DNA from: Cladopsammia gracilis | Taxonomy: Eukaryota > Cnidaria > Anthozoa > Scleractinia > Dendrophylliidae | Length of the DNA: 64,000 nucleotides | Reading direction: 5' to 3' | Assembly (NCBI GenBank): GCA_022457155.1 | Contig: JAJGOT010000217.1 | Span: forward strand, 1,183,001 to 1,247,000 | In this document: positions 34,702 through 43,058 of the stretch, piece after piece | Numbering within the stretch: position 1 is the stretch's first letter | How the letters are laid out: every line of letters begins with the position of its first letter | Notes under the pieces: model-generated | Database searches by the model: none | The model's input: the letters and a program-made list of their open reading frames with translations, nothing else | What the model was told of the DNA's origin: nothing | Position numbers and translations under genes: made by a program

Positions 34702-35675
34702 ATTTTGATTGTGATAATACTCTTTTTATCACATGCATTTAATTTTGTCACACGCAATCGGCCTTTACCCCGTGGAACCTTTATCGACTGAATCTCTATC
34801 TCAACCTCACTAATCGGTACATCCTTGTATTCAACGAATCTAGCTATCTGTTCGACCAGATCCGTTCCAAGGTTATCTGTGATTGTGATTATTTTTGTAC
34901 TAACCGGTTTTTGCCAACTCGGATGACTTAGTATCCAACGAATCCTGTCACCGTTTTGTAACCCTCTATCTTTTATTACTTTGTTCGCTATTTCCAACAG
35001 TAATTTGTCAATATCGAATACACCTGAAAGGTGCGGGTTTAGTATTTTTACATTGAATTTATCGAAAAACGACTTGAACTTTCTACTTTCCTTTGAAGAT
35101 ATCTTGATAATCTCATACGGTACTCCTTGATTATCGATCTTTTTCAAAACTTGGTTAAGTTTTTCTTGTAAGAACCGTGTGCCACGCTTGTTTTTTGCAC
35201 GGTTGATTTTCTTTGTTGGACGAGCAGCCTCCCTCTTTAGTTTCTTTTGTCTCTTCTTATCAAACACTGCAAGACGATGTTCATCTTCAGATCTTTCAGA
35301 TCTATTCACAACCTCTTCTAATTTCTCATCCTTCTTTGCTTGACGGGCTTTTTGCTTCTTTTCTTTCTTCTGTCTCTTCTTATTTCGTTTACGTTGAGGT
35401 ATCTCTGATTGACGAATTATGTCGTCTTGCGGATGTGGGGACGATTGCCTTTTTCTTCTTCGAGGGGGTGATGGTGAAGGTTCTTCATCTATAAAATTCA
35501 CAATCCCTCGTGATGGTTCTTCTTCATCTATAAAATTCACAATCCCTCGTGCTGGTTCTTCTTTACTACTTTCAATGAATCTGATCAGGTCCGCTTTCCT
35601 CCTATAACGTGAATAACCCTTCAAACCGTTTTCACGTGCAATTGCCTTAAGCTGTTCAACAGTTTTTGAATCCAT
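34698..35675 (-). CDS. PolB N-terminal extension with SAP/Rho-N-like domain
   Basis: Residues 1-35 form a SAP/Rho-N-like helical module (TVEQLKAIARENGLKGYSRY), which often binds nucleic acid. A duplicated 15-residue acidic linker (ARGIVNFIDEE / SRGIVNFIDEE) and a long Lys/Arg-rich region (about 75-175) with nuclear-localisation character follow. A globular C-terminal half ends in a short basic segment typical of the sequence just before the Polinton polymerase Zn region. It is therefore probably the first part of PolB, separated by the interruption at 34245-34701. The start ATG at 35675 is well placed. The first ~75 codons are repeated at 39699-39932. Confidence 0.75.
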   Translation of the reverse strand: MDSKTVEQLKAIARENGLKGYSRYRRKADLIRFIESSKEEPARGIVNFIDEEEPSRGIVNFIDEEPSPSPPRRRKRQSSPHPQDDIIRQSEIPQRKRNKKRQKKEKKQKARQAKKDEKLEEVVNRSERSEDEHRLAVFDKKRQKKLKREAARPTKKINRAKNKRGTRFLQEKLNQVLKKIDNQGVPYEIIKISSKESRKFKSFFDKFNVKILNPHLSGVFDIDKLLLEIANKVIKDRGLQNGDRIRWILSHPSWQKPVSTKIITITDNLGTDLVEQIARFVEYKDVPISEVEIEIQSIKVPRGKGRLRVTKLNACDKKSIITIKM

Positions 35676-35723
35676 ACGTAAGTAATTGAATAATGTTCAA
35701 GATTTTTTTAATACCATTTTAAA

Positions 35724-35751
35724 TTTTCATTTCACGTTCATGAAATGAAAA
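35724..35751. terminator. Palindromic stem between PolB and integrase genes
   Basis: TTTTCATTTCA (35724-35734), loop CGTTCA, TGAAATGAAAA (35741-35751). The gap between the integrase 3' end and the PolB start holds this 11-bp stem. The same TTTTCATTTC/GAAATGAAAA stem recurs at 52372-52401. The role (RNA 3' end or processing) is inferred. Confidence 0.5.
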
Positions 35752-35761
35752 GAAGAGATCT

Positions 35762-36769
35762 TCACCGCAGATCTTTCAGATCTTTCAGATCTACCCAAGA
35801 GTTGAATTTATCGCTATACCCGCTCCACTTCACTAACGCTTTACCTTTTCGAGCATCTCGTCGAATCACTTTCTCAATACGAAAGATGGTCTGTTTAGCC
35901 TTCTGCAACTCTAGCTCATAAAAAGTACCCGTTATCTCCTCACCCAACTCATCCTTTATTTTATAAGTTATCGGATTAGTGTATTGAACCTTATCGATAA
36001 CGAATGTTTCTTCAGTCCAATTCGGTGTGTAACCTTTATCGAAAACAGGGCGTTTGTATTTTGATATTCGAACCTTATCACCAACTTTAAATTTCGGTTT
36101 AGTATTCATCCGTTTCATCTTACCGTACAGATTTAAGTAAACAGCACTTTCGTTCTTTTTCTTCGACGCTTCCACAGGCGTCATACCGATACTTCGATGT
36201 TTTGAATTATTGTATTCTTTCAATATCATCGGCAACATATCATAATACACGGTATTGTTTTGAACGGTGAACTGCTTAAACATTTTCTCTTTTATCGTAC
36301 GGTTCCATCTTTCACAAACACTAGATTTTTCTTCATTCTCTGTCGAATACATCACTATCTTATTTTTATCCAACAGTTCTTTCATATTCTTGTTGTAATA
36401 CTCTTTTCCCTTATCCACCCACAGCATTTTCGGTTTTCTTCCTTTCTTGAATAACGAATTGAACGCTTCCCTAACGGTCTCTCCCTTTTTATTCTTCAAC
36501 GGTACAATCCAACCGTATTTACTGAAAACATCTAACACCATGAGAAGATATCGATATCCCTTATTCCACCTGCTTAATTTCTGCATCTCGACAAGGTCAG
36601 AACACCATATCTCATCGATACCGTTTACAATAACACGCCGCCGAGTAAACTTTCGCCTTATAGGTTTATGCAGCTCATCTGCAAGCTTTTCTTGCCACGT
36701 CTCGACGTTTCTACTCGGCGGCCTTATCCGTTTCCCAACCCAAGTTTTTGTTTTACGTCGATAGTATTT
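35762..36769 (-). CDS. INT: Retroviral-type integrase with chromodomain (copy 1)
   Basis: DDE integrase core: the first Asp is in WCSDLVE (codon 36598-36596), the second in LWVDKGKEYY, and the Glu in NEEKSSVCERWNRTIKEKM. The C terminus is a chromodomain (FRIEKVIRRD...ALVKWSGYSDKFNSWVDL), which can direct insertion to modified chromatin. The first ATG (36586) lies after the first catalytic Asp. The frame is open and conserved upstream to 36769 with no ATG, so the start is non-ATG, spliced, or lost. The N-terminal zinc-binding region appears reduced. The 3' end faces PolB 86 bp away. Integrase makes the 6-bp staggered insertion seen at the ends. Confidence 0.92.
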   Translation of the reverse strand, partial: KYYRRKTKTWVGKRIRPPSRNVETWQEKLADELHKPIRRKFTRRRVIVNGIDEIWCSDLVEMQKLSRWNKGYRYLLMVLDVFSKYGWIVPLKNKKGETVREAFNSLFKKGRKPKMLWVDKGKEYYNKNMKELLDKNKIVMYSTENEEKSSVCERWNRTIKEKMFKQFTVQNNTVYYDMLPMILKEYNNSKHRSIGMTPVEASKKKNESAVYLNLYGKMKRMNTKPKFKVGDKVRISKYKRPVFDKGYTPNWTEETFVIDKVQYTNPITYKIKDELGEEITGTFYELELQKAKQTIFRIEKVIRRDARKGKALVKWSGYSDKFNSWVDLKDLKDLR

Positions 36770-37146
36770 CTAGCTAACGAGTGACCCCATTGTCGATCAC
36801 TATAGGGCACGCTATCCAAGGCTTTCACCATTTTTCTATCCGCATCGTTTTTACATTTACGCGGTTCCGGCTTATTTGCGCACACAGAATAATCGACGTC
36901 GTGCTGCATCGCTATGGCATCCGTTTTACCCGTCGGTTTATCGTAGATATCCAGTATTTTACCTGTTTCCGGATCATATCTTAGTTGCGAATCCAAGTCA
37001 TTGTATGGTCCTGTGTATTTATGTCCGGGTAATGTCCAACCGCCTTTCGGTTTCGGTAATTTACCGATCATTTTATGAATGTCGACACCGCTACCGTGGT
37101 GAAGCGGATCGAGTCTTTTCGATAAGTCTCCCGTGAAACTGTCCAA
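36724..37146 (-). pseudogene. Phospholipase A2-like (parvovirus VP1-type) domain (copy 1)
   Basis: The Ca-binding-loop-like segment LPGHKYTGPYNDLDSQL (about residues 39-55) and the catalytic HD pair in MQHDVDYSVC (about 80-89) match the PLA2 fold of parvovirus VP1 and Polinton/adintovirus minor virion proteins. A following DADRKMVKAL helix supplies the second Asp. In those viruses the domain modifies membranes during entry. There is no ATG; the frame starts at TTG and is cut off upstream at 37158 by a 798-bp MITE. The upstream part of the gene lies on the other side (37956-38299). The C terminus overlaps the open integrase frame by ~45 bp. No signal peptide is present. Confidence 0.8.
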
Positions 37147-37157
37147 AGCCTGATCTA

Positions 37158-37955
37158 TTCTTGGTTTTCACTGTCACGCCATAAAATTTTAAAATGGTCT
37201 AAAATCGAAACGAATTAGCGAAGGAAGCCAATAATTTGTAATGTTATAAAAGAGTAACAAATAAACAACTTCGCGAAATCTCAGATCTGTGCAATATTCC
37301 GTTGTTGAATTATTCGCCGAAGCATTCGACTCAAATTTACAGAGCTTTGTATGGAAACGCCATCCCGGAGGGACACCAATATATAATGTTTTAGAATCGA
37401 AACTATTTAGTGAAAGAAGCCAATAATTTGTAATGTTATAAAAGAGTAACAAATAAAAAACTTCGCTAAGTCTCAGATCTGTGCAGTATCCCGTTGTTGA
37501 ATTATTCGCCGAAGCACTCGACTCAAATTTACAGAGCTTTGTATGGAAACGCCATCTTGGTGCCCCTCCGAGGGGCACCAAGATGGCCGCCGGAAATCAA
37601 TAAAAACATCTGGACTTCACTTTCGCTCTGAAAGCGATTACTTTTCTCTCGTGAACTACTATTCATTTGCATAAACTGCATTCCTAATACTTTAACCGCC
37701 CAAAGTGCCAAAAATCACGAGGAGAGGCCCTTGTTTCATAGGAAAAAGCTTTGTCACGGACGCCATGTTGGTGTCACGTAGGGTGAAAAGTCAGAAATTC
37801 AAAATGCTGTATTTTCAAAACGAAAGACGCTACCGGGTTGGATACTTGTGAAAAGATTTATTTTTAAGTCATCTTCAACCTGGTGGACATATAAATTCAG
37901 AAGGCATTACAATTTATGATTTTCGAATTTGATGACGTCACGTGAAAACCAAGAA
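37158..37955. mobile_element. 798-bp MITE inside the zinc-ribbon/PLA2 gene (copy 1)
   Basis: TTCTTGGTTTTCAC (37158-37171) is exactly inverted at 37942-37955, with TA on both sides (37156-37157, 37956-37957), as in Tc1/mariner-type MITEs. Inside are two direct ~170-bp repeats (about 37199-37374 and 37391-37560) and a perfect 35-bp palindrome at 37552-37586. Short frames in it are artefacts. It separates two parts of one virion gene. Confidence 0.85.
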
Positions 37956-38097
37956 TATACTTATTAGCGGCTGATCTAATCTTTTTCTTTACAAAGTCTG
38001 ATTTGACGGCTTTTGACGCTCCTATTTTTCCTAAATTGTAAAGACCTTTCATACCGGCTTTCATAGCTATCTCTCCAAGACTATGACTACCTTCCAC
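37956..38097 (-). pseudogene. Middle part of zinc-ribbon/PLA2 protein (copy 1)
   Basis: A GTG-started frame encodes a helical, Gly/Ala/Lys-rich stretch (SLGEIAMKAGMKGLYNLGKI) and then runs into the MITE. It is linked to the zinc ribbon upstream by a frame change at a run of six T bases (38100-38106 region), and to the PLA2 domain downstream across the MITE. It is not an independent gene. Confidence 0.65.
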
Positions 38098-38098
38098 A

Positions 38099-38299
38099 TC
38101 AAAAAAGCCCGCCCCCGAGGCGGGCTGAACTGTAGTTTCCCGAACTCTTAACGAAACGGGTTTTCTTGATTCCGCAATTAGCGCAAGTGCACCAAAAATA
38201 AGGTCTACCGTTGGCGGCTATCTTATAACCGGATGGTTCAGTACAGCCGGTTTTTATTTTTTCCTTGACGCAAAATGTTTTTTGTGTTAGCGGTTCCAT
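38099..38299 (-). CDS. Zinc-ribbon N-terminal part of minor virion protein (copy 1)
   Basis: 66 residues with FCVKEKIKTGC and CTCANCGIKKTRFV: two cysteine pairs around a GRPYF turn, like the small DUF5679-type zinc ribbons seen in Polintons and large DNA viruses. A Gly-rich end (ARLGGGLF) precedes a stop made by one extra T in a homopolymer, next to the middle part. In related elements the ribbon and the PLA2 domain are one protein, so this is probably its broken N terminus. The ATG at 38299 lies just after a palindromic stem. Confidence 0.65.
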   Translation of the reverse strand: MEPLTQKTFCVKEKIKTGCTEPSGYKIAANGRPYFWCTCANCGIKKTRFVKSSGNYSSARLGGGLF

Positions 38300-38300
38300 C

Positions 38301-38323
38301 TTATTATACGATCTGTATAATAA
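38301..38323. terminator. Palindromic stem TTATTATAC/GTATAATAA (copy 1)
   Basis: Nine-base arms at 38301-38309 and 38315-38323 with a GATCT loop, between the protease 3' end and the zinc-ribbon start. The same arms occur after the fibre gene at 49775-49803. A transcript-end or processing signal is inferred. Confidence 0.5.
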
Positions 38324-38343
38324 AAAATTAATTTTAAATACGC

Positions 38344-38742
38344 TTACATAAAATATTTTTTTATGAACTTTTCATTGAACAATGTATCTGTTAAGCTAAA
38401 CGGCTGCAAGATATCATAAAAATCTTTCTTGAGTGACCATTGATGAAGGAAATAAAGACAATAATAACCGCAAAGGACGCTTTTTATGTTTTGATACTGA
38501 CTTGAATTATAGATTATCTGTTTTCTGCCACTTGTAAATTCTTCGGGATAACCCATGCCAAAACTATCGAAATACCACACGAAGTTATTATCGTGAGATG
38601 GTGCGCAACAAACCCAATGAGAACCGGCATTTTCAAGCGAATCGAGATTAATAATGCATGGACTATGATTTTTAGGCATAACTTCATCCCTTGAATATAT
38701 CCCTTTGAAATTAGGAATTCTAAGGTATGAGATCCACTTCAT
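38344..38742 (-). CDS. PRO: Adenain-like cysteine protease (copy 1)
   Basis: 132 residues with the C5-type catalytic set: His42 in GSHWVCC, Asp59 in WYFDSFG, a Gln at 82 or 84, and Cys91 in VLCGYYCLYF. Adenain-like proteases cleave precursor virion proteins during maturation. It is shorter than adenovirus protease (~200 residues). The frame stays open upstream of the ATG with sequence resembling the family N terminus, so translation may start further upstream. It lies between the 268-residue virion protein and the zinc-ribbon gene. Confidence 0.88.
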   Translation of the reverse strand: MKWISYLRIPNFKGIYSRDEVMPKNHSPCIINLDSLENAGSHWVCCAPSHDNNFVWYFDSFGMGYPEEFTSGRKQIIYNSSQYQNIKSVLCGYYCLYFLHQWSLKKDFYDILQPFSLTDTLFNEKFIKKYFM

Positions 38743-38801
38743 CAGATCAGCATTACTTAGCGGTTTGTTTATGAATTTGGGCTTTACACTCCTTACACTC
38801 C

Positions 38802-39608
38802 TTACAGGAGTGCCCCTACTAACGGTATCTTGTTGAACGGGCTGTTCGGTCCTAAAAGTAACCCTTTTCCCTTTTTTTTAGTTCCCATACCAACAGTATT
38901 TTTCCCCCATTGGCCATAAAATGGAGGAGGTTGATAAGGGTACCTACCCACGCTTAGACGCGGTACTCCTTTTCCATCTTTAGGTCTACCCATTCTGGGT
39001 GCACCTGAACCGGTCAATTTTTTAAACGCTTCAACAGCCAGCGGAATACCGATACTTGCTAATATCGTTCCTAATAACCCTCCAGATTGTGTTTTTGTCG
39101 GCTTTATTAGTACTCGTCCTCCCGATTGAAGAGCGCTCAGAATTTCTTGTTTCTGTTTATTTGTCAGCAAATGTTTATAATCGATCAGTTGTTGAATCTT
39201 ATCTGGAGGGATGAGGAAACCGCCGGTTTGACCTTTACCGCTTATCTTTTTAACAATTTGACTTGCTCCTTCACTCGCTAAACCGGCAATCGCCGATAAA
39301 CCGAGTGTTTTAGCTAAAGTCGGTGCTAACGTTTTTGCTAACGGTATAATTGCGCTCCATAGACTTCCACCTTCTCTCAATACTTTTCTAATCTGTGTTT
39401 TTGATATTTTTATCTCGACACCGCTTCCAAGCGATTTCGCTTTACCGATCCTATTGATCTGTGTAGACGTTAGCAGTAGCTCATCGTTACCGCTTGTCTG
39501 TGACTTCGCTAACCTAATTGTGATGGGGCTGCTTGTTTTATATGCTCTTGCAAGTTTTTCTTTCTGCCCTTCTGATAAACTTACTTTGTAAGGATGGTAT
39601 CTTGTCAT
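38802..39608 (-). CDS. Minor virion protein, pVI/pX-like (copy 1)
   Basis: 268 residues. The N-terminal half has the Polinton-type pattern LSEGQKEKLARAY...TIRLAKSQ...LLLTSTQINRIGKA...EIKISKTQIRKVLREGG. It is followed by a hydrophobic Ala/Leu-rich helix (about 85-112) and a second short LTNKQKQEI...GRVLIKPTKTQSGG repeat of the same motif. The C terminus is basic, Gly/Pro-rich. Such proteins are thought to be internal membrane-active or core proteins like adenovirus pVI/pX. In this copy the upstream region is taken from the MCP 5' flank (filler 39630-39708). Confidence 0.7.
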   Translation of the reverse strand: MTRYHPYKVSLSEGQKEKLARAYKTSSPITIRLAKSQTSGNDELLLTSTQINRIGKAKSLGSGVEIKISKTQIRKVLREGGSLWSAIIPLAKTLAPTLAKTLGLSAIAGLASEGASQIVKKISGKGQTGGFLIPPDKIQQLIDYKHLLTNKQKQEILSALQSGGRVLIKPTKTQSGGLLGTILASIGIPLAVEAFKKLTGSGAPRMGRPKDGKGVPRLSVGRYPYQPPPFYGQWGKNTVGMGTKKKGKGLLLGPNSPFNKIPLVGALL

Positions 39609-39620
39609 TTTGTATTTAGT

Positions 39621-39705
39621 TTGTATTTTTGTTTTTATTATAGATTTTATTTTTTTCTTTTTATACCGCTACCGGATATCAATCTGTTTAATATCACATT
39701 AGTAT
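39621..39705. other. Duplication junction with MCP-flank filler
   Basis: 39630-39708 is an exact copy of 45206-45284, which is the last codons of the 132-residue gene plus the MCP upstream region. The join to 39706 shares CTT with both partners. Nine bases at 39621-39629 have no clear source. Confidence 0.85.
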
Positions 39706-39932
39706 CTTTTTCTTCTTCGAGGGGGTGATGGTGAAGGTTCTTCATCTATAAAATTCACAATCCCTCGTGATGGTTCTTCTTCATCTATAAAATTCACAAT
39801 CCCTCGTGCTGGTTCTTCTTTACTACTTTCAATGAATCTGATCAGGTCCGCTTTCCTCCTATAACGTGAATAACCCTTCAAACCGTTTTCACGTGCAATT
39901 GCCTTAAGCTGTTCAACAGTTTTTGAATCCAT
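39699..39932 (-). pseudogene. Duplicated start of PolB N-terminal extension
   Basis: The first ~75 codons, containing the SAP/Rho-N-like module, are identical to those at 35675. The frame then stops at the duplication junction. No polymerase follows, so it is a by-product of the duplication, though a 77-residue SAP-domain peptide could still be made. Confidence 0.85.
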
Positions 39933-40018
39933 ACGTAAGTAATTGAATAATGTTCAAGATTTTTTTAATACCATTTTAAATTTTCATTTCACGTTCATGA
40001 AATGAAAAGAAGAGATCT

Positions 40019-41026
40019 TCACCGCAGATCTTTCAGATCTTTCAGATCTACCCAAGAGTTGAATTTATCGCTATACCCGCTCCACTTCACTAACGCTTTA
40101 CCTTTTCGAGCATCTCGTCGAATCACTTTCTCAATACGAAAGATGGTCTGTTTAGCCTTCTGCAACTCTAGCTCATAAAAAGTACCCGTTATCTCCTCAC
40201 CCAACTCATCCTTTATTTTATAAGTTATCGGATTAGTGTATTGAACCTTATCGATAACGAATGTTTCTTCAGTCCAATTCGGTGTGTAACCTTTATCGAA
40301 AACAGGGCGTTTGTATTTTGATATTCGAACCTTATCACCAACTTTAAATTTCGGTTTAGTATTCATCCGTTTCATCTTACCGTACAGATTTAAGTAAACA
40401 GCACTTTCGTTCTTTTTCTTCGACGCTTCCACAGGCGTCATACCGATACTTCGATGTTTTGAATTATTGTATTCTTTCAATATCATCGGCAACATATCAT
40501 AATACACGGTATTGTTTTGAACGGTGAACTGCTTAAACATTTTCTCTTTTATCGTACGGTTCCATCTTTCACAAACACTAGATTTTTCTTCATTCTCTGT
40601 CGAATACATCACTATCTTATTTTTATCCAACAGTTCTTTCATATTCTTGTTGTAATACTCTTTTCCCTTATCCACCCACAGCATTTTCGGTTTTCTTCCT
40701 TTCTTGAATAACGAATTGAACGCTTCCCTAACGGTCTCTCCCTTTTTATTCTTCAACGGTACAATCCAACCGTATTTACTGAAAACATCTAACACCATGA
40801 GAAGATATCGATATCCCTTATTCCACCTGCTTAATTTCTGCATCTCGACAAGGTCAGAACACCATATCTCATCGATACCGTTTACAATAACACGCCGCCG
40901 AGTAAACTTTCGCCTTATAGGTTTATGCAGCTCATCTGCAAGCTTTTCTTGCCACGTCTCGACGTTTCTACTCGGCGGCCTTATCCGTTTCCCAACCCAA
41001 GTTTTTGTTTTACGTCGATAGTATTT
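40019..41026 (-). CDS. INT: Retroviral-type integrase with chromodomain (copy 2)
   Basis: Identical to copy 1, including the DDE core, the chromodomain and the absence of an ATG before the first catalytic Asp. The first ATG is at 40843. Two identical integrase genes in one element may raise its dosage. Confidence 0.92.
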   Translation of the reverse strand, partial: KYYRRKTKTWVGKRIRPPSRNVETWQEKLADELHKPIRRKFTRRRVIVNGIDEIWCSDLVEMQKLSRWNKGYRYLLMVLDVFSKYGWIVPLKNKKGETVREAFNSLFKKGRKPKMLWVDKGKEYYNKNMKELLDKNKIVMYSTENEEKSSVCERWNRTIKEKMFKQFTVQNNTVYYDMLPMILKEYNNSKHRSIGMTPVEASKKKNESAVYLNLYGKMKRMNTKPKFKVGDKVRISKYKRPVFDKGYTPNWTEETFVIDKVQYTNPITYKIKDELGEEITGTFYELELQKAKQTIFRIEKVIRRDARKGKALVKWSGYSDKFNSWVDLKDLKDLR

Positions 41027-41403
41027 CTAGCTAACGAGTGACCCCATTGTCGATCACTATAGGGCACGCTATCCAAGGCTTTCACCATTTTTCTATCCGC
41101 ATCGTTTTTACATTTACGCGGTTCCGGCTTATTTGCGCACACAGAATAATCGACGTCGTGCTGCATCGCTATGGCATCCGTTTTACCCGTCGGTTTATCG
41201 TAGATATCCAGTATTTTACCTGTTTCCGGATCATATCTTAGTTGCGAATCCAAGTCATTGTATGGTCCTGTGTATTTATGTCCGGGTAATGTCCAACCGC
41301 CTTTCGGTTTCGGTAATTTACCGATCATTTTATGAATGTCGACACCGCTACCGTGGTGAAGCGGATCGAGTCTTTTCGATAAGTCTCCCGTGAAACTGTC
41401 CAA
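40981..41403 (-). pseudogene. Phospholipase A2-like domain (copy 2)
   Basis: Same sequence as copy 1, with the HD catalytic pair and GPYNDL loop, a TTG rather than ATG beginning, and truncation by the copy-2 MITE at 41415. Confidence 0.8.
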
Positions 41404-41414
41404 AGCCTGATCTA

Positions 41415-42212
41415 TTCTTGGTTTTCACTGTCACGCCATAAAATTTTAAAATGGTCTAAAATCGAAACGAATTAGCGAAGGAAGCCAATAATTTGTAATG
41501 TTATAAAAGAGTAACAAATAAACAACTTCGCGAAATCTCAGATCTGTGCAATATTCCGTTGTTGAATTATTCGCCGAAGCATTCGACTCAAATTTACAGA
41601 GCTTTGTATGGAAACGCCATCCCGGAGGGACACCAATATATAATGTTTTAGAATCGAAACTATTTAGTGAAAGAAGCCAATAATTTGTAATGTTATAAAA
41701 GAGTAACAAATAAAAAACTTCGCTAAGTCTCAGATCTGTGCAGTATCCCGTTGTTGAATTATTCGCCGAAGCACTCGACTCAAATTTACAGAGCTTTGTA
41801 TGGAAACGCCATCTTGGTGCCCCTCCGAGGGGCACCAAGATGGCCGCCGGAAATCAATAAAAACATCTGGACTTCACTTTCGCTCTGAAAGCGATTACTT
41901 TTCTCTCGTGAACTACTATTCATTTGCATAAACTGCATTCCTAATACTTTAACCGCCCAAAGTGCCAAAAATCACGAGGAGAGGCCCTTGTTTCATAGGA
42001 AAAAGCTTTGTCACGGACGCCATGTTGGTGTCACGTAGGGTGAAAAGTCAGAAATTCAAAATGCTGTATTTTCAAAACGAAAGACGCTACCGGGTTGGAT
42101 ACTTGTGAAAAGATTTATTTTTAAGTCATCTTCAACCTGGTGGACATATAAATTCAGAAGGCATTACAATTTATGATTTTCGAATTTGATGACGTCACGT
42201 GAAAACCAAGAA
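41415..42212. mobile_element. 798-bp MITE (copy 2)
   Basis: Same TA-flanked element as 37158-37955 at the same position. The MITE therefore entered the gene before the duplication. Confidence 0.85.
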
Positions 42213-42354
42213 TATACTTATTAGCGGCTGATCTAATCTTTTTCTTTACAAAGTCTGATTTGACGGCTTTTGACGCTCCTATTTTTCCTAAATTGTAAAG
42301 ACCTTTCATACCGGCTTTCATAGCTATCTCTCCAAGACTATGACTACCTTCCAC
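42213..42354 (-). pseudogene. Middle part of zinc-ribbon/PLA2 protein (copy 2)
   Basis: Identical to 37956-38097 and with the same breaks on either side: the poly-T frame change upstream and the MITE downstream. Confidence 0.6.
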
Positions 42355-42355
42355 A

Positions 42356-42556
42356 TCAAAAAAGCCCGCCCCCGAGGCGGGCTGAACTGTAGTTTCCCGA
42401 ACTCTTAACGAAACGGGTTTTCTTGATTCCGCAATTAGCGCAAGTGCACCAAAAATAAGGTCTACCGTTGGCGGCTATCTTATAACCGGATGGTTCAGTA
42501 CAGCCGGTTTTTATTTTTTCCTTGACGCAAAATGTTTTTTGTGTTAGCGGTTCCAT
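42356..42556 (-). CDS. Zinc-ribbon part of minor virion protein (copy 2)
   Basis: Identical to 38099-38299: 66 residues with two cysteine pairs. The upstream TTATTATAC/GTATAATAA stem is also repeated (42558-42580). Confidence 0.65.
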   Translation of the reverse strand: MEPLTQKTFCVKEKIKTGCTEPSGYKIAANGRPYFWCTCANCGIKKTRFVKSSGNYSSARLGGGLF

Positions 42557-42600
42557 CTTATTATACGATCTGTATAATAAAAAATTAATTTTAAATACGC

Positions 42601-42999
42601 TTACATAAAATATTTTTTTATGAACTTTTCATTGAACAATGTATCTGTTAAGCTAAACGGCTGCAAGATATCATAAAAATCTTTCTTGAGTGACCATTGA
42701 TGAAGGAAATAAAGACAATAATAACCGCAAAGGACGCTTTTTATGTTTTGATACTGACTTGAATTATAGATTATCTGTTTTCTGCCACTTGTAAATTCTT
42801 CGGGATAACCCATGCCAAAACTATCGAAATACCACACGAAGTTATTATCGTGAGATGGTGCGCAACAAACCCAATGAGAACCGGCATTTTCAAGCGAATC
42901 GAGATTAATAATGCATGGACTATGATTTTTAGGCATAACTTCATCCCTTGAATATATCCCTTTGAAATTAGGAATTCTAAGGTATGAGATCCACTTCAT
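42601..42999 (-). CDS. PRO: Adenain-like cysteine protease (copy 2)
   Basis: Identical to copy 1: His in GSHWVCC, Asp in YFDSFG and Cys in LCGYYC. Both copies look intact, so protease activity could be retained. Confidence 0.88.
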   Translation of the reverse strand: MKWISYLRIPNFKGIYSRDEVMPKNHSPCIINLDSLENAGSHWVCCAPSHDNNFVWYFDSFGMGYPEEFTSGRKQIIYNSSQYQNIKSVLCGYYCLYFLHQWSLKKDFYDILQPFSLTDTLFNEKFIKKYFM

Positions 43000-43058
43000 C
43001 AGATCAGCATTACTTAGCGGTTTGTTTATGAATTTGGGCTTTACACTCCTTACACTCC

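Larger units (their letters stand above)
35449..39620 (-). repeat. 4172-bp internal duplication, copy 1
   Basis: Identical as far as I compared (all encoded frames match residue for residue) to 39706-43877, offset 4257 bp. It spans from within the PolB N-terminal extension to just upstream of the 268-residue virion protein gene. Confidence 0.92.

Noticed and set aside
35762..36769. Integrase with chromodomain taken as a Gypsy (chromovirus) LTR element
   Set aside because: No gag, RT or LTRs nearby; it lies within Polinton ends beside PolB, protease and capsid genes.
36724..37146. PLA2 domain taken as a secreted or venom phospholipase
   Set aside because: No signal peptide or dense disulfide pattern; motif spacing and context fit the parvovirus VP1/Polinton type.
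37189..37711. Frames of 130 and 60 residues (and the same at 41446-41968)
   Set aside because: They are translations of the direct repeats and palindrome inside the MITE.
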